A stretch of 35,435 nucleotides of DNA from Clostridioides difficile (GCF_900243075.1 NZ_OEZH01000095.1:1-35435); one strand, 5' to 3'. Shown: positions 1-8,420, numbered from the stretch's first letter. The notes: a model not told the origin generated them from the letters alone. Numbers and translations are program-made.

Positions 1-2
1 AT

Positions 3-140
3 AAAAACGAGGAAGTGAAGGACTTAAATATAAGAGAATGGATTTGTCCTAGTTGTAATGAAACTCACGATAGAGATATAAATGCAAGTATAAATATACT
101 AAAAGAAGGATTAAGACTATTAACAGTTAAAAATAGATAA
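3..140 (+). CDS. tnpB: TnpB C-terminal fragment (IS605/IS200-type or IStron), cut by window edge
   Basis: The first 46 codons read as the end of a TnpB RNA-guided nuclease. Visible are half of a zinc finger (W-I-C-P-S-C) and the block [12 protein letters not shown], which carries the last RuvC catalytic Asp of the family. The 5' part, and any tnpA, lie outside the window, so it is unknown whether the gene is intact. TnpB uses a guide RNA made from the element's right end, and such a structured stretch follows directly. In C. difficile such genes can sit in IStrons (IS605 element plus group I intron); no intron core is visible here. Confidence 0.9.
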   Translation, partial: KNEEVKDLNIREWICPSCNETHDRDINASINILKEGLRLLTVKNR

Positions 141-262
141 CATATGTAAGAACCGTAGGAACTACGGGGATAGCCTGTTGAGAATTAGTAAGACATATTT
201 TAGTATGCAAAATTCTATGAAGCAGGAACCCTGTGACTTTAGTCATGGGAGGTTCAGTAAGG
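141..262 (+). ncRNA. Right-end (omega/reRNA-like) RNA of the TnpB element
   Basis: The stretch directly after tnpB folds into nested hairpins. CCGTAG/CTACGG at 153-158 and 162-167 close a 3-nt loop. CCTG/CAGG (174-177, 223-226) encloses AGAATT/AATTCT (181-186, 211-216). A last stem pairs the CCCTGTGACT region with AGTCATGGG (about 229-249) and is followed by GGTTCAG. This order of stems at the 3' end of tnpB is the known form of IS605-family right ends, which double as the scaffold of the TnpB guide RNA. The exact element boundary, and so the guide, cannot be fixed from this window alone; it should lie shortly after GGTTCAG. Confidence 0.65.
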
Positions 263-312
263 TATAAATAATTACATATAATAAAATAATTTATATTGAT
301 GATTATTACAAA

Positions 313-358
313 TAAAAAAGGGCGTAGCACTATTTTTTAGTGCGACAGCTCCTTTTTG
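313..358. terminator. Bidirectional hairpin terminator
   Basis: GCACTA/TAGTGC form a 6-bp core, flanked outside by an A6GG run on the left and a CCT5 run on the right. The hairpin therefore has a U-tail on either strand. Its right arm contains GCGACAGCTCCTTTTT, which recurs at 468-483. Confidence 0.7.
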
Positions 359-441
359 TTATGCATAATTTTACTTAGAACATAAGCTTTATATAAAACA
401 ATTAAAAATATACCTAATTAAGATAAGTAAAGAAAGAGCTC

Positions 442-564
442 TCATAGAACAAATTTAATTTGATCATGCGACAGCTCCTTTTTAGATGATGCTTTTTTAG
501 CTTTATATTATAAGGAGTATAAAACTAAACCTATTAAAAATGTTATAATTTTTATTGCCATCAT
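442..564 (-). pseudogene. Decayed small membrane-peptide gene (possible type I toxin relic)
   Basis: On the minus strand from 564 the reading is MMAIKIITFLIGLVLYSL, a TAA stop at 508-510, then in the same frame YKAKKASSKKELSHDQ and a short end with a stop at 442-444. A hydrophobic helix followed by a Lys-rich tail resembles the short membrane toxins of type I toxin-antitoxin systems known in C. difficile, but I cannot name a specific member. A single in-frame stop separates helix and tail. No clear ribosome binding site precedes the ATG. It may equally be chance, or the remnant of another small membrane protein. Confidence 0.35.
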
Positions 565-701
565 AGAACATATCAATTCATCAAGTTTATAAAAGTAATT
601 AAGCTTTATTAAATAGCCTCTTCATTATAATTTACCCATTTCATATAATATAAATAGTATTAAGATTTTTTATAAGAGTTAAAGCAAGCATGTATTATTA
701 C

Positions 702-1445
702 TCAAATATTTGTATAATCAACATCTAGTAATTTACCTTTTTGGTGAAAATGATTAATAAGTTTTTTAGGATAATTCATTATTAATTCATCTGGAAAATT
801 AATTTCTTTTAAGATATTCTCAGAATACTCATAGTTACCTATATCAAAACAAATGTGAGCATCTGAAGTTAGTATGATTTTAGCACCATATTTTTTGCAA
901 AGTGTAGCAATATACTTACAATTATCCGAGCTACCATTTCTTGACACGCCTTTTATAGAACAATTATTTATTTCTATTAAGATATTCTTTTCCATGGCTA
1001 ATTTAATGATTAATTCATAGTCGATTGGGTAGTTTGGGTTTCCAAGGTGGCCTAATATTTCAATATTATCATGCTTATTTATTGCATTTATTAAGGCTTT
1101 AGTATTATTCTCTAATGTATTTGGTGAAAAAACAGCTTCGTGAAATGACAAGATAAGATAATCTAATCGAGGAATGACAAAAGGCTCTATATCTATGTTT
1201 CCTTCAGTGTCTAGTATATTTGCTTCACATCCTCTTAAGATTATAATGTTATTTATGATTCTTGGGATATTTTGAATGTTGTGAAAGTACCATTTGTGGG
1301 GAGAACCAGGCATCTTAGGACCATGTTCAGATGTACCTAGTATCTTAATTCCATTTTCTTTACAATAATTAATATTTTCTAACAAAGTACTATAGCCATG
1401 ACCACTGACTATAGAGTGTGTGTGTAAATCTGATAAAAAATTCAT
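702..1445 (-). CDS. YcdX-like PHP-domain phosphatase
   Basis: A 247-residue protein of the polymerase-and-histidinol-phosphatase (PHP) fold. The metal-binding start DLHTHS (D6, H8, H10) with a further His in SGHGYS is present, followed by EHGPKMPGSPHKWYF, LRGCEANI and, near the C-terminus, TSDAH. This layout and the length match the E. coli YcdX group of trinuclear-metal phosphatases, which are cytoplasmic and of uncertain natural substrate. I place the start at 1445, because GAGGAGGAATT lies just upstream; the open frame extends 30 codons further but has no family similarity there. It is divergent from the sigma-54 activator at 1607 and shows no sign of being part of that operon. Confidence 0.85.
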   Translation of the reverse strand: MNFLSDLHTHSIVSGHGYSTLLENINYCKENGIKILGTSEHGPKMPGSPHKWYFHNIQNIPRIINNIIILRGCEANILDTEGNIDIEPFVIPRLDYLILSFHEAVFSPNTLENNTKALINAINKHDNIEILGHLGNPNYPIDYELIIKLAMEKNILIEINNCSIKGVSRNGSSDNCKYIATLCKKYGAKIILTSDAHICFDIGNYEYSENILKEINFPDELIMNYPKKLINHFHQKGKLLDVDYTNI

Positions 1446-1606
1446 ATAAATTCCTCCTCTATAAAAGATGAGGGTAACGTAATTTATATTATAAGATGAA
1501 CAGGAAAAAAAATCAATAGTTACACAATTAGACAAAAATATTAAAATATTGTAAAATTAAGCTTAATAATATTTAACAGTGTTACTGCTTATAGGGGAGG
1601 TTAACT

Positions 1607-4174
1607 ATGATACAAAAGAAGCTATCAAGGAAAGAAAAAGTTTTAATTTGCTTGAAAAGGTTAACAGAAGAACACTTGAAACTTAATAATGGCATTAGAT
1701 TTGGATTTGATGCAGAATATATTGCTACTGAAGTATGTATAAATAGAAGTAATGCTAGTAAGGAATTAAATCAATTAATAAAGGAAAGTATTATTATAAA
1801 GATAAAGGGAAAACCTGTTCAGTACTTATATAAAGAAAGTATTGAGAGTATTTTAGGAAAGAAACTAAATAAAGGGATATTTGATAATATTAACTCTATA
1901 AACGAATATAGTGAAAATGATTCTATCAAAGATGAGTATATTGTAGAGGGTATAAAAAAAGAGAACAATATTTTTAATTTAATAGGATGTGATGGAAGTT
2001 TAAAGTCCCAGATAGAGCAAGCTAAAGCAGCAGTAATATATCCACCTAAGGGGTTGAGTACATTAATAATAGGACCTACAGGAGTTGGTAAATCTATATT
2101 TGCAGAATATATGTATAAGTATAGCTTAACTATAAAAGAAGATAGTGATAATGCACCATTTATCATATTTAACTGTGCTGATTATTCTGATAATCAGCAA
2201 TTATTATTAGCACAGCTTTTTGGATATGTAAAAGGAGCATTTACTGGAGCTGATAAAGATAAGTATGGTATTGTACATGAAGCTAATAATGGAATATTGT
2301 TTTTAGATGAAGTTCATAGGTTATCTGCAGAGGGACAAGAAATGCTATTTCTGCTTATGGATAAAGGTATATATAGAAGGTTAGGAGAAGCTAATAAGGT
2401 ACATGAATGTAGGGTTATGATAATTGCAGCTACTACAGAAGATCCAGAGACAGCAATGTTGGAAACGTTTTTAAGAAGAATACCTGTAACTATAAAGATT
2501 CCGTCTTTAGAGGAAAGAGGCTTTCAAGAGAGAATGAAGCTGATATGTTATTTTTTTAAAGAAGAAAGTATTAGGATTGGTGTTAAGTTAAAGGTTTCAA
2601 AAGAAGTTATTAAGGCATTTATTTTATACAAGTGTAAGGGAAATATAGGACAACTAAAAAGCGACATACAATTAATTTGTGCAAGAGCTTTTTTAGATTA
2701 TATGACCTATAAAAGGGAATGTGTATATGTAAGACTATCTCTTCTACCAAACAATATTAGAGAATCATTATATGGAAATAATAGAAAAGAGGAGTTTGTA
2801 CAAAACTTCAGTTTTATTGGGAAAGATGATATTATTTTTTTACCAGAAGAAAAGACTTTTGAAAGTGAAAATTTATTAATAGAAAATAAAAAATATGATT
2901 TAGATTTCTATGGAATGATAAAAGAAACTTGGAATAAACTTCAACAAGAAGGTATTAAAGAGTCACAAATTAGAAGCGTTATAGATGAAGATATACAGAA
3001 GTATTCCTATAATTTAATGAATACTTTTATATATAATAGTAGTAATCAAACAGCTTATAACAATATTGTTAATGATTCAATTGCAACTACTGTGAAGCAT
3101 ATTTTACAAAAGCATGATAAATGGAGCAAAAGAGAAGGATTAGATAAATTAATAAAAGCCATAGCCTTACATATTCAGAATTTAATTGAAAGAATAAAGA
3201 TTGGGAACATAGTAAAGCATCCTAATAAAGATGAAATTATGAAGGAAAGAGCATATGAATATAACATAGCAAAAGAAATATTATCTAATGTGTCGTTAAT
3301 GTATGGAGTTGAGTTTCCAGAAGATGAAGCAATTTTTTTAGCAACGTTTCTTTATTTATCTTATGTGGGATTAAATGAGGAGAGTATAGCAATATTAGTT
3401 ATAATGCATGGTGAATCTACGGCATCTAGCATGGTGAATGTAGCTAATACTTTACTGGATTGTAACCATGCGGTGGCAATCAATATGGGGTTAGAAGATA
3501 GAGTTCAGGATATTTTAGTCCAAGCTATAGAAATAGCCAATGAAATTGACAAAGGAAAGGGAATTTTAATTCTAACTGATATGGGATCTATTTTAACATT
3601 TGCTAAAGTTATTCATGATGCTACTGGAAAAGAAGTAAAAGCAATAGATATGGTAAGTACACCTATTGTAATAGAAGCAACTAGAAAGGCTCTAACTCCG
3701 GAAATGACATTAGAGAAATTATATTTTAATATTATAGAATCTATAAAGAAACATTATGGAGATATGGAAATTACATATGTTGAAAAAGATAATGGTGGTA
3801 GATATTTTGATAGATTACTAATTGATAATATTAGTAAAACTTTGACTTTTTTAAATGGGGAAAAGGCTTATTTTATATTAAAAGAAGTAATTAATAGAAT
3901 TAGCGAACATTATTCTTTAGTAATTCAAGATGAGCTTTTAGTAAAGTTTATATTTCATTGTTCGTGTATGATTGAAAGAGTAATAATAAAAGAGTCTTTA
4001 GTTTATAAATCATATGAAGAAAGAATTAGTAGAAGTAAAGAATTATATTTAGTTATAAAAGAAAGTTTTAAGCTTGTAGAAGAGACATTCGATATAATTA
4101 TTTCAGATATGGAATATGCAAATATATTAGATATATTTGAATCACAATATGATACAGATAAATTCAAAAGTTGA
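1607..4174 (+). CDS. LevR-type sigma-54 activator with PRD and EIIA domains
   Basis: An 855-residue transcriptional activator. Residues 1-70 form a winged-helix DNA-binding part. The AAA+ module that drives sigma-54 RNA polymerase follows: Walker A PTGVGKS from residue 156, the sigma-54 contact loop GAFTGA at 210-215, and Walker B ILFLDEVHR at 230-238. The C-terminal half holds a PTS regulatory domain (about 430-555), an EIIA-Man-like domain with VIMHGES (H601), and a second PRD (about 745-850). In Bacillus LevR these domains are phosphorylated by HPr and by the PTS IIB protein, which couples activity to sugar flux. The start has GGGGAGG before it. The -24/-12 promoter and TTGATACA repeats downstream make the adjacent PTS operon the obvious target. 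Confidence 0.93.
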   Translation: MIQKKLSRKEKVLICLKRLTEEHLKLNNGIRFGFDAEYIATEVCINRSNASKELNQLIKESIIIKIKGKPVQYLYKESIESILGKKLNKGIFDNINSINEYSENDSIKDEYIVEGIKKENNIFNLIGCDGSLKSQIEQAKAAVIYPPKGLSTLIIGPTGVGKSIFAEYMYKYSLTIKEDSDNAPFIIFNCADYSDNQQLLLAQLFGYVKGAFTGADKDKYGIVHEANNGILFLDEVHRLSAEGQEMLFLLMDKGIYRRLGEANKVHECRVMIIAATTEDPETAMLETFLRRIPVTIKIPSLEERGFQERMKLICYFFKEESIRIGVKLKVSKEVIKAFILYKCKGNIGQLKSDIQLICARAFLDYMTYKRECVYVRLSLLPNNIRESLYGNNRKEEFVQNFSFIGKDDIIFLPEEKTFESENLLIENKKYDLDFYGMIKETWNKLQQEGIKESQIRSVIDEDIQKYSYNLMNTFIYNSSNQTAYNNIVNDSIATTVKHILQKHDKWSKREGLDKLIKAIALHIQNLIERIKIGNIVKHPNKDEIMKERAYEYNIAKEILSNVSLMYGVEFPEDEAIFLATFLYLSYVGLNEESIAILVIMHGESTASSMVNVANTLLDCNHAVAINMGLEDRVQDILVQAIEIANEIDKGKGILILTDMGSILTFAKVIHDATGKEVKAIDMVSTPIVIEATRKALTPEMTLEKLYFNIIESIKKHYGDMEITYVEKDNGGRYFDRLLIDNISKTLTFLNGEKAYFILKEVINRISEHYSLVIQDELLVKFIFHCSCMIERVIIKESLVYKSYEERISRSKELYLVIKESFKLVEETFDIIISDMEYANILDIFESQYDTDKFKS

Positions 4175-4345
4175 TACAAAATTTAAAAATAGCCAAAAGG
4201 CTATCTTTTTTTTACTTCTTTTTGATACAGATTTGATACAGGTTTGAAAAAGCTCTTGATACATATTGAAAGAGTAAGTTTTTTTTATAAATTAAGTAAA
4301 AAGGTTTGATTAAATCCTGTAGAATAGCCATTTGTTATTGATACA
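4171..4345 (+). repeat. Five TTGATACA direct repeats: likely enhancer (UAS) sites for the LevR-type activator
   Basis: The octamer TTGATACA occurs at 4171-4178, 4222-4229, 4233-4240, 4256-4263 and 4338-4345, all in the same orientation; a near copy (ATGATACA) is at 4149-4156. The first overlaps the activator stop codon and the last ends 7 nt before the -24 element. Sigma-54 activators bind upstream sites 50-200 nt from the promoter, so position and repetition fit. That the activator binds this word is inference. Confidence 0.6.
4185..4213 (+). terminator. Intrinsic terminator of the activator gene
   Basis: ATAGCC (4189-4194), an AAAA loop and GGCTAT (4199-4204) are followed by a run of eight T. 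It separates the activator transcript from the PTS operon and lies inside the TTGATACA array. Confidence 0.85.
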
Positions 4346-4351
4346 CATAAG

Positions 4352-4368
4352 TTGGCACAGCAATTGCT
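4352..4368 (+). promoter_or_regulatory. Sigma-54 (-24/-12) promoter of the PTS operon
   Basis: TTGGCAC-AGCAA-TTGCT matches the sigma-54 consensus TGGCAC-N5-TTGC with the GG and GC dinucleotides exactly 10 nt apart. It stands 36 nt upstream of the first PTS gene and downstream of a LevR-type activator, which needs exactly this promoter class. Confidence 0.93.
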
Positions 4369-4404
4369 TATATAAAAAGTGACAAGAAAAGTGAGGTGAA
4401 ATTG

Positions 4405-4809
4405 GTGATAGGGATAATAGTTATGACTCATGGGAGTTTTAGTGAAGAAATTATAAAAAGCTGTGAACTTATTGCAGGACCAGCAGAAAGGACAGCAGCA
4501 ATTAAACTAAATAGGAATGATAATATTGAAGACTTAAATAGAAATTTTGTAGAAAAGTTAAATGAATTAGATGAAGGTGACGGAGTTTTAGTATTAGCTG
4601 ACCTATTAGGAGGTTCACCAAGTAATGTTGCAAGTTTAAACCTTAAAAAAGGTGGAAAGTTTCATGCACTTACTGGAGTAAATCTTCCAATGCTACTTGA
4701 AGCTTTAATTAATAGAGAGGGGAAAAGTTTAGAAGAGTTAGCAGAGGCATGTATTGAAGCGGGGAAAACTGGTATAAACCATATCAATAAAGTTCTTAGC
4801 TCAATGTAA
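4405..4809 (+). CDS. PTS mannose-family IIA subunit (copy 1)
   Basis: A 134-residue cytoplasmic phosphocarrier that takes phosphate from HPr and passes it to a IIB subunit. The start IGIIVMTHGSFSEE holds the phosphorylated His, and DLLGGSPSNVA is the second family signature. The GTG at 4405 is preferred over the in-frame GTG at 4396: GAGGTG lies at 4393-4398 at proper spacing, and the product then begins like other IIA-Man proteins (M-I-G-I). It is the first gene behind the sigma-54 promoter, 23 nt before the first IIB gene. A second, diverged IIA gene stands two genes further on. Confidence 0.93.
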   Translation: MIGIIVMTHGSFSEEIIKSCELIAGPAERTAAIKLNRNDNIEDLNRNFVEKLNELDEGDGVLVLADLLGGSPSNVASLNLKKGGKFHALTGVNLPMLLEALINREGKSLEELAEACIEAGKTGINHINKVLSSM

Positions 4810-4832
4810 TAGAAAAAGGAGTTCGATTAAAA

Positions 4833-5330
4833 ATGTCTTTAGTAAAATATTGCAGATGTGATGATAGATTAATACATGGTCAAGTGATATATAAATGGGT
4901 TAAGTATCTAGGTGTTAAAAAAATAGTAGTAGTAGATGATGAAACAACTAATGATGTTATTGCTAAAGGTTTGATAAAAATGGCAGCACCAAAGAATATT
5001 GATTTATCAATATTAACTGTAAGTGAATCAAGGAGGTATTTTTATAATAACCAAGCTGATGATAACGTTTTTGTATTAATTAAAAACTTAGATACTGCAA
5101 ATAGAATGATAGAAGAAGGAATTGATATTAAAAAACTTATTATTGGAAGAATATCTACAGGGATAGGAAAAAAGAAAATATCTCAAAATGTATACATTAA
5201 TAAAAAAGAGTTTCTTTTAATAGATGAATTTATTAAAAAAAATATTAATGTATCAATTCAAATGGTACCTGATGAGGAAGAAGTAGAATTAAATCACAAT
5301 ATTAATCGCTGTAAAGGAGAATTTGTTTAG
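4833..5330 (+). CDS. PTS mannose-family IIB subunit (copy 1)
   Basis: A 165-residue phosphotransferase of the mannose/fructose/sorbose family. DDRLIHGQVIYKWV near residues 10-23 carries the His that accepts phosphate from IIA. IVVVDDE and IKMAAPK follow as in the family, and the length is normal. A good AAAGGAG lies upstream. Only 2 nt separate its stop from the second IIA gene, so translation is probably coupled. In LevR-controlled operons a IIB protein also phosphorylates the activator, so one of the two copies here may serve mainly in regulation; which one is not evident. Confidence 0.93.
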   Translation: MSLVKYCRCDDRLIHGQVIYKWVKYLGVKKIVVVDDETTNDVIAKGLIKMAAPKNIDLSILTVSESRRYFYNNQADDNVFVLIKNLDTANRMIEEGIDIKKLIIGRISTGIGKKKISQNVYINKKEFLLIDEFIKKNINVSIQMVPDEEEVELNHNINRCKGEFV

Positions 5331-5332
5331 CA

Positions 5333-5734
5333 ATGAATAAATATAAGGTAATCATACTCTGCCATGGAACTTGGGGAAAGGCATTAGTAGAAGAAGCAAA
5401 TAAAAATTTTGGACTGTCAAATCAATACGAAGTTTTATCACTAAGCTCTGAAAAAGATGTTTCTGTATTCATGAAAGAGGTTGAAGAAGTAGTAGATAAA
5501 GAGGATGTGAAAATTATAATATCAGATTTGTATGGAGGTTCTACATCAAGTGTTGCAATAGCTGTTGCTATAAGAAGAGGGATAGATGCAATAAATGGAC
5601 TTAGCTTACAGACAATTTTAATCGTAGATGAAGAATTAAGCAAAGAAGATGAAGTACATACATTACCAGAAAGAATCGTCAAAAAAAATAATAACCTTTG
5701 TGTGGATTTAATTAAAGAATTCAAAAAAATATAA
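5333..5734 (+). CDS. PTS mannose-family IIA subunit (copy 2)
   Basis: A 133-residue IIA domain protein that differs clearly from copy 1. It keeps the active-site His in VIILCHGTWGKAL and the second signature as SDLYGGSTSSVA, so it should be active as a phosphocarrier. It starts 2 nt after the first IIB gene, using AAGGAG inside that gene's end. Having two IIA proteins in one mannose-type operon is not the usual arrangement. Confidence 0.88.
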   Translation: MNKYKVIILCHGTWGKALVEEANKNFGLSNQYEVLSLSSEKDVSVFMKEVEEVVDKEDVKIIISDLYGGSTSSVAIAVAIRRGIDAINGLSLQTILIVDEELSKEDEVHTLPERIVKKNNNLCVDLIKEFKKI

Positions 5735-5751
5735 ATTATGAGGTGGATATA

Positions 5752-6240
5752 ATGGCAAAAATAACATTAGTAAGAGTAGATCATAGATTAATTCATGGAC
5801 AAGTTATAACAAAATGGGTGAAAATCGCTCAAGCTCAAAAAATAATAATAGTTGATGACTTCTTAGGTCAAGATGAATTTATGGCTGACATATATAAAAT
5901 GGCGGCACCATCAGGAGTAGAAGTAGTTATTTTAACAGCAGAAGATGCAGGACAAGCATTCCAAAACAATACCTTAGGAGATAAAAATATATTTATTCTA
6001 TTTAAGAATGTTGATATGGCAAATAAGGCGTATAAGGCTGGACTTAAATATGAAAAGATTCAATTAGGAGGTATTCCAAATGAAGCAGGAAAGAAGATGG
6101 TATTTACAGCTGTTTCATTAGGAAATAAAGATGTAGAACAACTAAATGAACTTAATGAAGAGGGGGTTGAAATAGTTCTACAAGTTATACCAGAGGAATC
6201 ATCTATGACATATGAAAATGCATTAAAGAAATTTAAATAA
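5752..6240 (+). CDS. PTS mannose-family IIB subunit (copy 2)
   Basis: A 162-residue IIB protein with VDHRLIHGQVITKWV (active His), IIIVDD and IYKMAAPSG in the standard order. The ATG at 5752 is chosen over the in-frame GTG at 5743, because GAGGTG (5740-5745) is the ribosome binding site and overlaps that GTG. It is followed at 26 nt by IIC. It looks like the typical IIB partner of the membrane subunits, whereas copy 1 has a more diverged C-terminal half. Confidence 0.92.
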   Translation: MAKITLVRVDHRLIHGQVITKWVKIAQAQKIIIVDDFLGQDEFMADIYKMAAPSGVEVVILTAEDAGQAFQNNTLGDKNIFILFKNVDMANKAYKAGLKYEKIQLGGIPNEAGKKMVFTAVSLGNKDVEQLNELNEEGVEIVLQVIPEESSMTYENALKKFK

Positions 6241-6266
6241 AAATTATAAATTAGGAGGAATTATAA

Positions 6267-7022
6267 ATGGAATCTGTTTTGATGTTGGCAATTGTAACAG
6301 GATTATGGTATTGGTTTGCAGCAGGTCTTGCAGGGTATACCCTTTTCTCAACACTAAAGTCTCCTTTATTTATAGGTTTTAGCCTTGGATTGCTTTGGGG
6401 TGATATAACAACTGGTATGATTGTTGGTGCAAGTATAGAAATGGTTTATCTAGGAATGGTAGCAGCAGGAGGAAATATTCCATCAGATAAATGTTTAGCT
6501 GCTCTTATTGCAATACCAGTAGCACTTCAAACTGGTGTTAATGCAGAAGTTGCAGTATCTATTGCGGTACCTTTAGGTGTTATAGGAGTATTAGTTAATA
6601 ACTTAAGAAGAACTGGTAATGCTGTATTAGTTCATAAGGCAGATAAGTATGCCGAAGAAGGTAATACAAAAGGTATTTGGAGATGTGCAACACTTTACTC
6701 TTTAATATTTGGGTTTGTTTTAAGATTTCCAATAGTTTTTGTATGTAACTTTTTTGGAGCAGATTTAGTTAAATCATTATTAGATGTTATACCACAATGG
6801 TTAATGAATGGATTAACAGTAATGGGTGGCATATTACCTGCATTAGGTTTTGCAACAACAATATTTACTATAGGTAAAAATAAATTCTTACCAATGTTTA
6901 TTATAGGATTTTTTATGGTTCAATATTTTGAAATATCAATTACTGCAGCTGCAATATTTGGTGTTTGTATAGCTCTTTTAATTACCTTTATGAAAGAAGA
7001 TAAAAGGGTAGGTGAAGTATAA
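6267..7022 (+). CDS. PTS mannose-family IIC membrane subunit
   Basis: A 251-residue integral membrane protein that forms the sugar path together with IID. It is mostly hydrophobic helices and carries the family signature GASIEMVYLGMVAAGGNIPSD around residues 53-73, followed by a loop LVNNLRRTGN. AGGAGG stands before the ATG. Its stop codon overlaps the IID start by one base (TAATG at 7020-7024), which indicates translational coupling. Confidence 0.94.
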   Translation: MESVLMLAIVTGLWYWFAAGLAGYTLFSTLKSPLFIGFSLGLLWGDITTGMIVGASIEMVYLGMVAAGGNIPSDKCLAALIAIPVALQTGVNAEVAVSIAVPLGVIGVLVNNLRRTGNAVLVHKADKYAEEGNTKGIWRCATLYSLIFGFVLRFPIVFVCNFFGADLVKSLLDVIPQWLMNGLTVMGGILPALGFATTIFTIGKNKFLPMFIIGFFMVQYFEISITAAAIFGVCIALLITFMKEDKRVGEV

Positions 7023-7885
7023 TGCAAGAAATAAAAAATAAAGAAGTTAAAAATGAACAAGGTACAACTGAAGTTAATAAGACAAGAGTACTTACGAAGA
7101 AAGATGTAACAAAAACATACCTAAGATGGTGGTGGACAGCTGAATTATCTAACTCTTTTGAAAGAATGCAAGCATTAGCAGTTTGTGCAAGTTTTACTCC
7201 AGCTTTAGAAAAGTTATATAAGAAAAAAGAAGATTTAGTAGATGCGTTAAAAAGACACTTACAATTTTTTAACACTCAAGCTATATGGGGAGGGTTAATT
7301 CATGGTACAGTTTTAGCTATGGAAGAAGAGAAAGCTACTGAAGGAAAAATCCCAGGAGAAGTTATTTCAGGTGTTAAGAATGGGCTTATGGGACCTTTGG
7401 CTGGAATTGGAGATACTTTAGATTTTGGTACATTTCAAACAATATTCTTAGCTTTAGGTGCTTCATTTGGAGCAGAAGGAAGTGTTATAGGTGCATTTTT
7501 CCCAATAATGTTTAGTATATTACTATTTTGCGAAGGTTATTACTTATTCCATTTAGGATATTCTTTAGGTAGAGATTCAATTAAGAAAATTCTATCAGGT
7601 GGTATTGTCAATAAGATAATTGATGGTGCTTCAATTCTAGGAATGTTTATGATGGGAGCATTATCTGCAACTACAGTTAAGCTTTCAACTCCATTATCAT
7701 TTGATATTGGTGGTAAAGCAATTGTTGTTCAAGATACATTAAACATGATTGCTCCAGGTTTATTACCTCTTGGTGTTGTATTCTTCGTATATTGGGGAAT
7801 GAAATACAAGAAGTGGACAATAACTAAGCTATTAGTAATTTTAGTTGTATTAGCATTAGTAGGATCATTCATTGGAATATTCTAA
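7022..7885 (+). CDS. PTS mannose-family IID membrane subunit
   Basis: A 287-residue IID protein. The cytoplasmic N-terminal part has RWWWTAELSNSFERMQ, followed by LQFFNTQAIWGGLIHG and the signature GLMGPLAGIGDTLDFGT; the last third is membrane helices. It pairs with IIC, and its start overlaps the IIC stop. The first 35 residues are unusually long and charged for the family. Sugar specificity cannot be read from the sequence. Confidence 0.94.
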   Translation: MQEIKNKEVKNEQGTTEVNKTRVLTKKDVTKTYLRWWWTAELSNSFERMQALAVCASFTPALEKLYKKKEDLVDALKRHLQFFNTQAIWGGLIHGTVLAMEEEKATEGKIPGEVISGVKNGLMGPLAGIGDTLDFGTFQTIFLALGASFGAEGSVIGAFFPIMFSILLFCEGYYLFHLGYSLGRDSIKKILSGGIVNKIIDGASILGMFMMGALSATTVKLSTPLSFDIGGKAIVVQDTLNMIAPGLLPLGVVFFVYWGMKYKKWTITKLLVILVVLALVGSFIGIF

Positions 7886-7931
7886 TTTACAATGATTAAA
7901 ATATAGAATTTAATTTTAGGAGGAGAAAGAA

Positions 7932-8411
7932 ATGTCAGAAAAAATGTATACAGAAAAGGAATATTTAGAAGGAATTAGAGGAGCAACAGGAGAAAGAGCA
8001 GTATGGTTCTATCTTCTTATGAAAGAAGCTGAAAAATTAGGAGTTAATCCAGATGATATATGTAAAGAAGCAATATATGAATTTGGTAAAATGAGAGGTC
8101 AAAAATATAGCGTAGCAGATACTCCAGGAAAAATGGCAGAAATGTTATATAACAGTAAAGGACAAAAAGTGTTTGAAATGGAATTAGTAGAAAATACAGA
8201 TGATAATGGAGTTTTAAAATTCCATCACTGTCCATTAGATGCTGCTTGGAAAGAATATGGATTAACTAAAGAAGAAAGAAAAGAAATTTGTAGATTAGCT
8301 TGCTACGGTGATTATGGAAGAGTTGATTGTGCACAAGGTGTTATATTAGAGTTTGCTCAAAAATGTGCTCATGATGATGAAGTTTGCGAATTAGTATTTA
8401 CAAGAAAATAG
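7932..8411 (+). CDS. L-2-amino-thiazoline-4-carboxylate hydrolase-like protein
   Basis: A 159-residue soluble protein that I assign to the ATC-hydrolase family (Pfam ATC_hydrolase). The assignment rests on the C-terminal pattern LKFHHCPLDAAWKEYGLTKEE, then CRLACYGDYGRVD and a Cys/His-rich end. The name-giving reaction opens a thiazoline ring on the way to cysteine, but most family members are uncharacterised. Possible catalytic residues are the His-His-Cys group and the later Cys residues. It has AGGAGG before the ATG and follows IID at 46 nt, so it is most likely in the PTS operon. This suggests that the imported substrate carries an amide, ring or amino-acid part. Confidence 0.75.
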   Translation: MSEKMYTEKEYLEGIRGATGERAVWFYLLMKEAEKLGVNPDDICKEAIYEFGKMRGQKYSVADTPGKMAEMLYNSKGQKVFEMELVENTDDNGVLKFHHCPLDAAWKEYGLTKEERKEICRLACYGDYGRVDCAQGVILEFAQKCAHDDEVCELVFTRK

Positions 8412-8420
8412 TTTTTAATG

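Noticed and set aside
127-330. Minus-strand 67-codon open frame
   Set aside because: It lies opposite the structured right-end RNA, has no ribosome binding site and crosses the hairpins; it is a shadow.
4256-4380. Possible riboswitch in the PTS leader
   Set aside because: No long leader exists after the -12 element (about 36 nt to the start) and the repeats lie upstream of it, so they act at DNA level.
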